Assembly (NCBI RefSeq): GCF_008042045.1
Contig: NZ_RDBP01000240.1
Coordinates: forward strand, 1-38,153
Reading direction: 5' to 3'
Source of the DNA: Streptomyces sp. T39
GTDB taxonomy: Bacteria; Actinomycetota; Actinomycetes; Streptomycetales; Streptomycetaceae
Length of the DNA stretch: 38,153 bases
The translations under genes and the position numbers were made by a program. The notes beneath the pieces were generated by a model. The model was not told the origin of the DNA. It saw nothing but the letters and a program-made list of their open reading frames with translations, and did not search any database. Positions 30,391-36,818 of this stretch are shown here, one piece after another; position 1 is the stretch's first letter; each line of letters starts with the position of its first letter.

Positions 30391-30673
30391 TGCCCGCCTC
30401 CCCGACGTAGCGGACGTAGACGCGGAACTCGCCGCCCACAGTGCGCGAGACGGCCTGGAAGGCCCCGACCGGACGCCAGGCGCTCCGAACGCCCTTCCTG
30501 ATCTGCCACGCCACACTGGCGGCGGCATCCCGGCTGCCGTAACAGCCGATCCTGGCCCACTCGCCGGGGCGAGCCCGCACCGCCTCGGCGGCCTGGAGGT
30601 GCTTGGTCCGAGGCGGGGCCTCGAAGATCAGGAGGCCAGGCGGCTTCTCGAAAACCAGCTCAGGCTCATCCAT
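30380..30673 (-). CDS. Hypothetical protein, tandem paralogue 1 (97 aa)
   Basis: 97 residues. The C-terminal half is homologous to the 30088-30390 product (VGGEFRVYVRYVGEAG). The N-terminal 30 residues (MDEPELVFEKPPGLLIF) differ. It overlaps the next gene by 11 bases and the SLOG gene by 8. Many such pairs in phages result from duplication, with one copy drifting in function. Confidence 0.74.
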   Translation of the reverse strand: MDEPELVFEKPPGLLIFEAPPRTKHLQAAEAVRARPGEWARIGCYGSRDAAASVAWQIRKGVRSAWRPVGAFQAVSRTVGGEFRVYVRYVGEAGNAD

Positions 30674-31034
30674 GCTTGACCTCCCGCACCTTGATGCCCG
30701 CAGCGCGGGCGAGCTCCATCGTCATCTGCGTGCCGCTGCCCTCCGGCAGCGGGAAGGCCAGCACCAGATCGGCGCCGGCCTCCACCATGCGCCGGTTGCG
30801 CATGGGTCCTGCGGCCTTGCCGTGCGCTTCCCAGGCCGCAGGCCAGCGCTGCTCCGTGCAGCCGAGCTTCTGGCCCACGATGCTCCACCAGAGGTGGGCC
30901 AGCGCATCTGCTCCCGTGGAGCAGTCGCCGTGCACCAGCTCGAAGGGGCCGTGCTCCTGATGCACAGTCCACAGGGCGTCGTAGACGGCGGCCTCATCGG
31001 CCCACTTGCGCGAGCCCGTCACCATGACGCGCAT
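30666..31034 (-). CDS. SLOG-fold protein, DUF2493 (YspA-like) (122 aa)
   Basis: The motifs MVTGSRKW, HGDCSTGADALA and AGPMRNRRMV are those of DUF2493 (YspA/cpYpsA-related), a Rossmann-like SLOG fold thought to bind nucleotide-derived ligands. Enzyme or sensor roles are discussed for the family, but none is shown here. It overlaps the previous gene's stop by about 16 bases. It could act on NAD- or nucleotide-derived signals during infection (inference). Confidence 0.85.
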   Translation of the reverse strand: MRVMVTGSRKWADEAAVYDALWTVHQEHGPFELVHGDCSTGADALAHLWWSIVGQKLGCTEQRWPAAWEAHGKAAGPMRNRRMVEAGADLVLAFPLPEGSGTQMTMELARAAGIKVREVKHG

Positions 31035-31186
31035 GACAGCACGTCCTCTCTCGCGTCCACCACGTCGCAGACGCGACAGGTGCGTGTGTGCACCTCGAAG
31101 ACGGCGATCTCGTCTTCATCCGGGCACTCCAGGATCTGGCTCGACCACTCGCCCCAGCGATGCCCGAGCAGAGAGCAGGGGGTCAT
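31019..31186 (-). CDS. Small CxxC zinc-ribbon-like protein (55 aa)
   Basis: MTPCSLLGHRWGEW at the N-terminus and TCRVCDVV toward the C-terminus give a C...H...CxxC pattern. GGGAGG lies eight bases before the ATG, and the end overlaps the SLOG gene start. It is too short to be found by a 60-residue ORF cutoff. Likely a metal-binding mini-protein; function unknown. Confidence 0.72.
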   Translation of the reverse strand: MTPCSLLGHRWGEWSSQILECPDEDEIAVFEVHTRTCRVCDVVDAREDVLSCASW

Positions 31187-31398
31187 GTGTCCCGCCTCCC
31201 TTCCAGCTCGTGTTCCATCTCCGCCCGGAGGGCGGTGACACCCTCGGGAGACTGGAGCATCTGGACCCTGCGTGGTGCCTCACCCTCGGGGTAGGAGCCG
31301 TCCGCTCCACACCCCGAAGCGAGGCAGTCCCACTCCCGCCCGCCGGAGAACGTCTTGTACGCCGTTTCGCTCCCACAGGACGGACACCGGTGGCTCAC
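31183..31398 (-). CDS. Zinc-ribbon protein (71 aa)
   Basis: CPSCGSE (Cys5, Cys8) and DCLASGCGADG (Cys25, Cys30) form a four-Cys ribbon of the usual spacing, followed by a helix (GVTALRAEMEHELEG). The ATGA overlap with the next gene shows coupling. DNA, RNA or protein binding is possible. Confidence 0.75.
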   Translation of the reverse strand: MSHRCPSCGSETAYKTFSGGREWDCLASGCGADGSYPEGEAPRRVQMLQSPEGVTALRAEMEHELEGRRDT

Positions 31399-31589
31399 GA
31401 CGCCTCCGCCTGCTTGATCAGGGCCGCATACGCGTCCGCCTGCTCCTGCGTCTCCCTGGCCTCGCGGGCCAGGCTCAGCGCCCGATGGCTCGTGCCGGGC
31501 ACATAGCGCGCGCTGATGCGCAGCTTCTCGGCGCGCAGCTCCAGCTGCGCGTGCTTCAGGCGCAGCTCCTTGAGCATGAGGTCAGGCAT
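31395..31589 (-). CDS. Helical coiled-coil mini-protein (64 aa)
   Basis: A 64-residue protein with two heptad-like helices (LMLKELRLKHAQLELRAEKLRI and ALSLAREARETQEQADAY). No family. ATGA-type overlap with both neighbours. Confidence 0.7.
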   Translation of the reverse strand: MPDLMLKELRLKHAQLELRAEKLRISARYVPGTSHRALSLAREARETQEQADAYAALIKQAEAS

Positions 31590-31806
31590 CGAGCGCCACC
31601 GCCCTGACCCACGCCTGACGGGAGGCGCTGTCGGGATCTCCGGGCGGCAGCGCTGTGGCCGCCGCCAGGGCGAGGGTGGCGTGCACTTGCGCCAGCGCGA
31701 TCAGCTCGACCTGCGCGGGCGAGCCCGAAAGGGTGGCAATGCGCGCCCCTGCCTCGGCGGCGCGCAATTGCTCCTCGGCCCGCTTGTAGTGCTGAGGTCC
31801 GGTCAT
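31582..31806 (-). CDS. Small helical protein downstream of helicase (74 aa)
   Basis: 74 residues, Ala-rich and helical (HYKRAEEQLRAAEAGARI, LIALAQVHATLALAAATA). I associate the AQVHATLALAAATA pattern with small proteins of actinobacterial phages and chromosomes, function unknown. It overlaps the helicase stop (ATGA). Confidence 0.74.
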   Translation of the reverse strand: MTGPQHYKRAEEQLRAAEAGARIATLSGSPAQVELIALAQVHATLALAAATALPPGDPDSASRQAWVRAVALDA

Positions 31807-32633
31807 GACCAACCCTCTTCCTGCCCCCACGGCGCATAGCCGTGCTGCGGGGCGCTGACGTAGTCCGTGACGACCGAGCACGCGGCGTCGAGCGTCATGG
31901 GGATGCGGATCTCGGCGTCCGCAGACGCCTTGGCGTGCCGGTTCTTCACGCACGCCACATGCAGGCCGCCGCTGTTGTCCACACCGCAGGTCACGATGAC
32001 CTCGGGAATGGCGGCGACCTTGCCGTGGATGTCGGAGCGCCGCGGGCACGGGCGCTTGGTGCGCTCGCTGTCCGCGCAGTGATGCACGAGCAGCACATGA
32101 GCTTTCGTTTCGCGAGCGAGCACCTTGCTCTGGCGCATGAGGTCGCGCAGCGACCCCCACTCATCGCCCGTGTCATGCCCGATGTCCGAGGCGATGTCGA
32201 TGACGATCTGCTCGGGGTAGCGGCCCTCGCGCTCGTGGTAGGCGTACGCCTCCAGCCACACGTCATCCAGGCTCGGATCGGGCCGGAAGCTCCACGACAG
32301 GTGGTCATACTGCGCGAGCACCTGCTTGCACTTCTCGGGCTCGGTGCGCAGCCACTCCTCCGTGAGCGAGGTGGGCTGGCGCTGGTTGATGGCCAGCAGC
32401 CGGCTGGCCACCGTGTCCTGGTCGGAGTCGGTGCTGAAGCAGAGCGTGGGCACGCGCATGTTGACCAGTGCATTGAGCACGATGCGCGTCTTGTGGGAGC
32501 CAGGGAGCCCGGCGAGCATGCTCACGCTCGCTCGCCGGAACTTGATGCCCTGCGCAGACCAGGTAGCGAAAGCGGGGGGCAACGGCTCCTTGCCGATAGC
32601 CCCCCGCGCCACGGAGCGGGACAGCGTCTGCAT
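31803..32633 (-). CDS. RecA-fold replicative helicase / ATPase, short DnaB-like (276 aa)
   Basis: A RecA-fold motor without the DnaB N-terminal domain. Walker A GLPGSHKT (residues 42-49, with His in place of a small residue), a sensor-like CFSTDSDQD, Walker B QIVIDIASD (Asp146) and VLLVHHCAD (His184-His185). It is most like the RecA-type AAA_25/DnaB core used by phages to unwind DNA with their primase, and it is in the same operon as the primase. The variant P-loop is notable. Confidence 0.82.
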   Translation of the reverse strand: MQTLSRSVARGAIGKEPLPPAFATWSAQGIKFRRASVSMLAGLPGSHKTRIVLNALVNMRVPTLCFSTDSDQDTVASRLLAINQRQPTSLTEEWLRTEPEKCKQVLAQYDHLSWSFRPDPSLDDVWLEAYAYHEREGRYPEQIVIDIASDIGHDTGDEWGSLRDLMRQSKVLARETKAHVLLVHHCADSERTKRPCPRRSDIHGKVAAIPEVIVTCGVDNSGGLHVACVKNRHAKASADAEIRIPMTLDAACSVVTDYVSAPQHGYAPWGQEEGWS

Positions 32634-32636
32634 GCT

Positions 32637-32819
32637 CTAGCCGAGCATCCAGATTGCTGCGCCGATGATCGTAGCGAATGCGATCCAGAACAGCGGCAGC
32701 GCGTTGGCGCTGCGGGTCATGCTCGCCGGACGGCTGGTGGCCGTGGCGGCCACGTAGCGCTCGCTTGCATGCGGCGACGTTTGCTTGCGCACCAACGCCT
32801 CGAACTCCTCGTCTGTCAT
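32637..32819 (-). CDS. Small tail-anchored membrane protein (60 aa)
   Basis: 60 residues: an acidic, polar N-terminus and one C-terminal hydrophobic segment (about 42-59, LPLFWIAFATIIGAAIWML). Tail-anchored topology. It lies three bases before the helicase start and its ribosome-binding region lies in a purine-rich run that can pair with upstream pyrimidines (32820-32872). Confidence 0.74.
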   Translation of the reverse strand: MTDEEFEALVRKQTSPHASERYVAATATSRPASMTRSANALPLFWIAFATIIGAAIWMLG

Positions 32820-32872
32820 CCTCCCCTCCTCTCCTCTCCGCCTTGCAGTCTGGCGGGAGGAGAGTGAGGAGG
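32820..32872 (-). promoter_or_regulatory. Ribosome-binding-site-sequestering stem upstream of the membrane protein and helicase
   Basis: On the minus strand a pyrimidine-rich arm (plus 32852-32872, CCTCCTCACTCTCC...) can pair with the purine-rich arm before the ATG (plus 32820-32842, ...GGAGAGGAGAGG) around a GCC...GGC inner stem and a 9-base loop. The right arm contains every ribosome-binding option for the 60-residue gene. This suggests control of its translation and, by coupling, of the helicase. Imperfect stem; not shown experimentally. Confidence 0.5.
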
Positions 32873-32884
32873 TCCAGGAAACGG

Positions 32885-33514
32885 CTACGCAGGCACCGGG
32901 TTGAAGTTCGGGAAGGCCCCGGCGGCCTCCGGCGAGACCATCCAGCTCTTCTCTGCCTTGTTCCAGGAGAGCTGGCCGCCCTCGCTCGGGCGGCCCTTGC
33001 GGAGCTGGTACTGCGCCACGATGCCGTCGAACTGGGCCTTCTGCGGGTACGGCACGGTCAGCCGGTACCAGCCCGCCTGCCGGTACTCCGGCGACGCCTG
33101 GGCCGGCGCAGCCGGCGGCTGGGGCAGGGCGGGCGCTCCGCCCTGGAAGCCCGGCGCTCCGGGCACGCTCACGTTCGGCCCGAAGGGCGGGGGCGTCGGC
33201 GCACCCGGCAGGGCCGGCGGGCCGGCGGGCATCTGCGTGGCCGGGCCGAGACCGGCGCCCACGGCGACCTGCGCGCCGAGCGAGCTGTGGGCCATGCCCA
33301 CGGCGTTGTAGACGTTCGCCTCCTCCAGCTCCTGGAGCGCTGCGGTCAGCTCGACCGCGGTGTGCGCCCGCACCGTGAGCATGGGCGCACCGCCCGGCTT
33401 GAACGTCACGCTGAAGCGGGCCTCCGGCAGGGGGCCGTTCTCCGGGTAGGTGACCGCGGGAGCCGCCTGGCTCCAGTCGTTGTTCTCGGTCTGCTCGGGC
33501 ATGGTGTCGGTCAT
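32885..33514 (-). CDS. Pro/Gly-linker protein beside helicase, possible ssDNA-binding role (209 aa)
   Basis: Residues about 30-75 form a beta-rich segment (ARFSVTFKPGGAPMLTVRAHTAVEL). A Pro/Gly/Ala-rich linker (about 95-150) follows, then a second domain with WYRLTVPYPQKAQFDGIV and SWNKAEKSWMV. Two small beta domains joined by a flexible linker, next to helicase and methylase, fit an ssDNA- or DNA-binding replication accessory, but I see no known SSB signature. The ATG at 33514 overlaps the methylase stop. The 233-residue form starts in that gene. Confidence 0.65.
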   Translation of the reverse strand: MTDTMPEQTENNDWSQAAPAVTYPENGPLPEARFSVTFKPGGAPMLTVRAHTAVELTAALQELEEANVYNAVGMAHSSLGAQVAVGAGLGPATQMPAGPPALPGAPTPPPFGPNVSVPGAPGFQGGAPALPQPPAAPAQASPEYRQAGWYRLTVPYPQKAQFDGIVAQYQLRKGRPSEGGQLSWNKAEKSWMVSPEAAGAFPNFNPVPA

Positions 33515-34176
33515 GACGCTCCGATCATGGTGTGCTGCTGAATGAACTGCCTGCCGATGTATTCGGTGTAGGCGGGAGGAATGCACTCGCGGATGCCGTC
33601 ACGGTTCATCCACGTCACGCCCATGTCCTCGCGGACGTAGGCGACGTTCGAGAAGTTGCCGACTGCGTGATAGAAGTCGCCAGGCTTGAGAGCACGGCCC
33701 ATCTTCACGGTGGATTGCAGGTGTGGCGGATGCCCCGGCGCCGCGAAGGAGAAGCCCCCGCCGGCCTCGAAGTACCTGTGCCGGTACGTGTGGAGCCCGA
33801 ACATTGCGCCGCACAGCTCCGCGGGGTCTCTGAGCTTGGCGGCTGCGCCACCCACGTTCTCGATGACGTAGGGCAGGCCCAGCGCTTCCAGCGCATTGCG
33901 TGTCGGGCCGATCAGGTCCGGATGCTCCCGGCCCTGTATGCGCTGACAGTCGCTGTCGTGCTGGCACGGCGGCGACGCGTGGACCAGGTCCACGTGCTCG
34001 CGGAGGAAGTCCAGATTCTCCATCACGAACGCGATGGCGTCGCTCTGGCAGAAGTTGAAGGGGTAGCGCGGCTGCGGGTCCTTGTCCACCCCCAGCAGGA
34101 CCGACATCCCCGCAGCCCTGAAGCCGGCGGACGCCGCACCCTGGCAGCAGTAGAGATCCAGGACTCTGGGCTTCAC
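33511..34176 (-). CDS. DNA cytosine-5 methyltransferase-like protein (221 aa)
   Basis: AdoMet-dependent methyltransferase of the C5-cytosine type. The start VKPRVLDLYCCQGAASAGF is motif I; HASPPCQ (Cys71) is the catalytic PCQ loop; PYVIENVGG (ENV, 106-108) is motif VI; the end RECIPPAYTEYIGRQF resembles motif X. At 221 residues it is shorter than restriction-type enzymes and lacks a long target-recognition domain. Phage versions often protect phage DNA from host restriction (family knowledge). GTG overlapping the previous stop is chosen. Confidence 0.87.
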   Translation of the reverse strand: MKPRVLDLYCCQGAASAGFRAAGMSVLLGVDKDPQPRYPFNFCQSDAIAFVMENLDFLREHVDLVHASPPCQHDSDCQRIQGREHPDLIGPTRNALEALGLPYVIENVGGAAAKLRDPAELCGAMFGLHTYRHRYFEAGGGFSFAAPGHPPHLQSTVKMGRALKPGDFYHAVGNFSNVAYVREDMGVTWMNRDGIRECIPPAYTEYIGRQFIQQHTMIGAS

Positions 34177-34256
34177 TTGTCCGGCACCCCCAGGCCGCTG
34201 ATGCAGCCCTCGTAGTGCCCGCACTGCTCGCAGCACGAGCCGCAGTCGCAGAGCAT
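34173..34256 (-). CDS. Cys-rich mini-protein (27 aa)
   Basis: MLCDCGSCCEQCGHYEGC followed by nine more residues: six Cys and one His in 27 residues. The reading frame overlaps both neighbours (TGATG with the gene before, GTGA with the methylase), which argues it is real despite its size. It resembles an isolated zinc or iron-sulfur knuckle. Confidence 0.6.
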   Translation of the reverse strand: MLCDCGSCCEQCGHYEGCISGLGVPDK

Positions 34257-34465
34257 CAGAAGATCTCTTTCCAGACGACCAGCGCTTCGTCCTCGCGAAG
34301 CTCGTCCACCTTCTCGATGAGCGCCAGCACGAAGCTCAGAAGCTCGTTGTCCAGGTTGCGGTCGATGTCCGGGCAGTCCTCGAAGCTGATCTCGGGGATG
34401 TGGAAGCCGTGCTCCACGGTCACCGGATCCTCTTGGGTGGCCAGCTTCGCCCTGATGTAGCTCAT
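34256..34465 (-). CDS. Acidic helical mini-protein (69 aa)
   Basis: 69 residues, strongly acidic (DNELLSFVLALIEKVDELREDEALVVW), helical. Not recognised. Overlaps both neighbours by TGATG-type junctions. Confidence 0.7.
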   Translation of the reverse strand: MSYIRAKLATQEDPVTVEHGFHIPEISFEDCPDIDRNLDNELLSFVLALIEKVDELREDEALVVWKEIF

Positions 34466-34647
34466 CAGTGCTCCTCGTCATCGCGGTGCACGTCGTGCGC
34501 GTGGCACCAGTCGGGGCTGAGCCGGGGATCACCCGGCTCGGGCATGGGCTCCGGCTCCGCCGGGGCGGAGCGGAGCACGAGCGGGTAGTACGCCTGGCCG
34601 AGCAGCCAGGCGAGCAGCAGGCCGGAGCCGAGCGCGTGGGCGATCAC
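34465..34647 (-). CDS. Small membrane protein with His-rich tail (60 aa)
   Basis: A hydrophobic N-terminus (about residues 5-25, ALGSGLLLAWLLGQAYYPLVL) is followed by a Pro/Glu-rich stretch and a C-terminal WCHAHDVHRDDEEH. The GTG start at 34647 overlaps the stop of the next upstream gene (GTGA). The role is unknown. Confidence 0.66.
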   Translation of the reverse strand: MIAHALGSGLLLAWLLGQAYYPLVLRSAPAEPEPMPEPGDPRLSPDWCHAHDVHRDDEEH

Positions 34648-34775
34648 TCGCTGACCTCGTAGCAGCCCTCGCAGACCACCTCGCCGCCCACCCAGCCGGC
34701 TTCGTCGCCGGCCCAGATCTGCCCGAAGCAGCTACTGCACTCGCTGTCGTAGCGAGCGGTGAATGTGCCTGCCAT
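34644..34775 (-). CDS. CxxC mini-protein (43 aa)
   Basis: 43 residues with CSSC and CEGC, two CxxC pairs, so a zinc-ribbon-like knuckle (MAGTFTARYDSECSSCFG). AAGGAG lies six bases before the ATG. Its stop overlaps the next start (GTGA). It is missed by cutoffs of 60 residues. Confidence 0.72.
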   Translation of the reverse strand: MAGTFTARYDSECSSCFGQIWAGDEAGWVGGEVVCEGCYEVSE

Positions 34776-34785
34776 CAGGCACTCC

Positions 34786-35649
34786 TTAGAACGGAGGGAT
34801 GTTGGATGCGTGACCCGGCGAGTCCGGGTCGTAGAGGGGAGCCAGCGGCCCGCCCTTGGCGTGGCAGCTCGACTGCACGTCGCAGAGGAAGCAGTCGTTC
34901 TTGGCGATGCCCTCAGCGGGGAAGACCCCGCTCTGCACGCGCTTCCAGGCGTCGGCGAAGACAGCGCCCACCGCCTTCGGCGTGTAGCTCTCCAGCTCGA
35001 AGGGCGTGGAGAGTCTGCCCTTGCGGTTCATGAAGGCAGCGCCCCTGTCGGGGTGCTGGGACGAGCCGTACTTGACCGCCATCAGCGCGGCGTACACGCC
35101 GAACTGCTCCGCCGTCTTCGGCGGGCGCTTGCTGGTCTTGAGGTCCACGATCCACAGGCGCTTGAAGAGCGGGTCCCAGAAGACCCGGTCCAGATACGCC
35201 TTGATCTCGGGCTCGCATCCGGGCAGGCGCCCGGAGATGTCCAGCTCGATGGCAGGCTCGCCATCGGGCGTGGTCCACAGCTCCCACGGGCTCGCCTCGC
35301 GCCAGTCGATGTACGACTGGACGAACTGCAAGCCCATGACGCGCCAGCGCTCGATGTCCTCGCCTGCGCTGGAGCGCCACTTGTGCTCGTTGGCCTCCTT
35401 CTCGCGCAGCTTGGCGAGCTGGAGATCGAAGAAGCGCTCGTAGACCATTCCCGTCTGGAAGGCGTCGGCGTTGCCGACCGCAGACATCAGGTCGTAGTGC
35501 TCGGTCGTCTCGTGCACAGCAGAGCCCCCCGCCAGCCAGAGCGACTGCGCGCGGGGGGCTTCGGTGCGGTACTTGAGGAACCAGCTCTTCGCGCAGCGGT
35601 CCAGCGTCTCGCGGGAGCTGTGCGAGAGGTGCTTGATCTCGCTACGCAA
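34786..35649 (-). CDS. Cas4/RecB-like PD-(D/E)XK nuclease with iron-sulfur cysteines (287 aa)
   Basis: Nuclease motifs: GGSAVHETTEHYD (His46), KAYLDRVFWD (Asp154), WIVDLKTSK (Asp169-x-Lys171) and QFGVYAAL (Gln182, Tyr186). Four cysteines (Cys19 near the N-terminus; Cys253, Cys256, Cys262 near the C-terminus) match the Fe-S cluster arrangement of Cas4/AddB nucleases. This is a single-strand exonuclease class that phages use in recombination and replication. TTG at 35649 with GAGGAAGGG upstream is preferred to a TTG at 35694. It overlaps the regulator stop by 8 bases. Confidence 0.85.
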   Translation of the reverse strand: MRSEIKHLSHSSRETLDRCAKSWFLKYRTEAPRAQSLWLAGGSAVHETTEHYDLMSAVGNADAFQTGMVYERFFDLQLAKLREKEANEHKWRSSAGEDIERWRVMGLQFVQSYIDWREASPWELWTTPDGEPAIELDISGRLPGCEPEIKAYLDRVFWDPLFKRLWIVDLKTSKRPPKTAEQFGVYAALMAVKYGSSQHPDRGAAFMNRKGRLSTPFELESYTPKAVGAVFADAWKRVQSGVFPAEGIAKNDCFLCDVQSSCHAKGGPLAPLYDPDSPGHASNIPPF

Positions 35650-36352
35650 TGGCCGACCCTTCCTCGCGGTCGGGCCTGCGGATGTAGGTCTCAATGACCT
35701 TGGGCTGCGGGTGGTACTGCTTCACGTCCACGGCCGGCACCCACTTGTAGGTGGTCTCCCGTGTCGAGCGGAAGCCGACACGGATCCAAAGCCCGTCGTG
35801 CGTCTCGCCCTTGTAGTAGGCGTCCCGCATGATCGAGCCGTCCCGCACCCAGGCGGTCTTCTTGCCGGGCCGCTCCGGGAACGGCTTCTTCGGCCGCTCC
35901 GCGAGCGCGACAGCCGGAGCCTTGGGCTTGTGCAGCGAGCGCACATGCGCCCGCCACTCCCGCGCCAGCTGCTGCCCGAGCGTCGGGCCGAAGCCCGTCA
36001 TCTCCGAGATGCGGCGCCAGATCACGCCGCCGCTCTCCAGAGCACTCAGCTCCTTGCCCCAGGCAAGGCGCTTCTCGACCGGCCACCGCTTCGCTGCCGC
36101 GGGCAGCCGCTTGCGCTCCGTCCTGCGCTCCTGCGGGTCGAGCCCGCCCCACACGCCGTAGCGCTCGCCGAGCGAGTCCCGGCGGCACTCCGCCATGACA
36201 GGGCAGTGCGCGCAGACCTGCTTCGCTTCCTCCCAGCTCTTGCGCACCGTGCCTTCGGCCTGCCGGCCGGTCAGCTCGGCCAGGAAGAGGCTCGCCGGCT
36301 CATCGCGGCACAGCCCACGCAGCGCCCATCGGCGCGTCGGATCGAACAGCAT
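35642..36352 (-). CDS. WhiB-like regulator with C-terminal extension (236 aa)
   Basis: Four cysteines (Cys15, Cys47, Cys50, Cys56; CAHCPVMAEC) and GVWGG (66-70) mark the WhiB family, Fe-S regulators that bind sigma region 4 of host RNA polymerase. Here about 165 extra residues follow. They contain a KELSALESGGVIWRRISEMTG segment that may be a second DNA-binding region, and a basic part (PKKPFPERPGKK). Such extension is unusual for the family. The ATG at 36352 is preferred because the upstream small gene ends there and AAGGAGG lies 11 bases upstream. It is a candidate activator of the late elements at 2973 and 18487. Confidence 0.87.
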   Translation of the reverse strand: MLFDPTRRWALRGLCRDEPASLFLAELTGRQAEGTVRKSWEEAKQVCAHCPVMAECRRDSLGERYGVWGGLDPQERRTERKRLPAAAKRWPVEKRLAWGKELSALESGGVIWRRISEMTGFGPTLGQQLAREWRAHVRSLHKPKAPAVALAERPKKPFPERPGKKTAWVRDGSIMRDAYYKGETHDGLWIRVGFRSTRETTYKWVPAVDVKQYHPQPKVIETYIRRPDREEGSAIA

Positions 36353-36504
36353 CAGGGGACGCGCCTCCTTTTCTTGGTCAGGTGCCAGGCGCTGCACTCC
36401 TCGCACCAGTACGAGGCCAGCTCGCTGCGGCCTCTCCTCCAGCACGCCAGGAGTGCCGTCCTCGCCTCCAGGCGGGAGGCGTACGGGACCTTCCGGCAGA
36501 ACAT
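36352..36504 (-). CDS. Zinc-ribbon mini-protein upstream of WhiB (50 aa)
   Basis: MFCRKVPYASRLEARTALLAC at the N-terminus and SYWCEECSAWHLTKK at the C-terminus give C-x(n)-CxxC...H. This pattern is frequent in short actinobacterial phage zinc proteins. It is coupled to the WhiB start (TGATG). Confidence 0.74.
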   Translation of the reverse strand: MFCRKVPYASRLEARTALLACWRRGRSELASYWCEECSAWHLTKKRRRVP

Positions 36505-36507
36505 CGG

Positions 36508-36684
36508 TCACCGCGCAGCCAGCCAGATGCTGACCAGACTGATGCCGACAGCCACACCCACAGCGCCCTCCAGGGCGCCCCAGTACAGGCTCTTGGCCCG
36601 GTCCGAGCGCAGGGCGCTGCCCACGCGACCCCTGACACGCAGAAGGCCGCCCAGAAGGCGGCCGGGGGGCTTCTCGTCGCTCAT
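36508..36684 (-). CDS. Small membrane protein (58 aa)
   Basis: 58 residues; a basic N-terminus (MSDEKPPGRLLGG) and one hydrophobic segment (GALEGAVGVAVGISLVSIWLA). Topology of a small anchored protein, function unknown. Tandem with the next membrane protein. Confidence 0.72.
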   Translation of the reverse strand: MSDEKPPGRLLGGLLRVRGRVGSALRSDRAKSLYWGALEGAVGVAVGISLVSIWLAAR

Positions 36685-36818
36685 GTCGAGCGGTCCCTTC
36701 TCTTCGGTTGTCCGCGCCGCTCCCGGCGCGCGATGACGTGCATGAGCACGAGCACCCAGAGGAACGCCATGCCGATCACCACGGCGTAGCCGGCAGTGAC
36801 GATGCGTTCGGGGCTCAT
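36681..36818 (-). CDS. Small membrane protein (45 aa)
   Basis: 45 residues; one N-terminal hydrophobic segment (GYAVVIGMAFLWVLVLMHVI), then a basic tail (RRERRGQPKRRDRST). It overlaps both neighbours by ATGA. The pair of consecutive membrane proteins in the early region is a candidate for superinfection exclusion or host takeover, inference only. Confidence 0.68.
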   Translation of the reverse strand: MSPERIVTAGYAVVIGMAFLWVLVLMHVIARRERRGQPKRRDRST

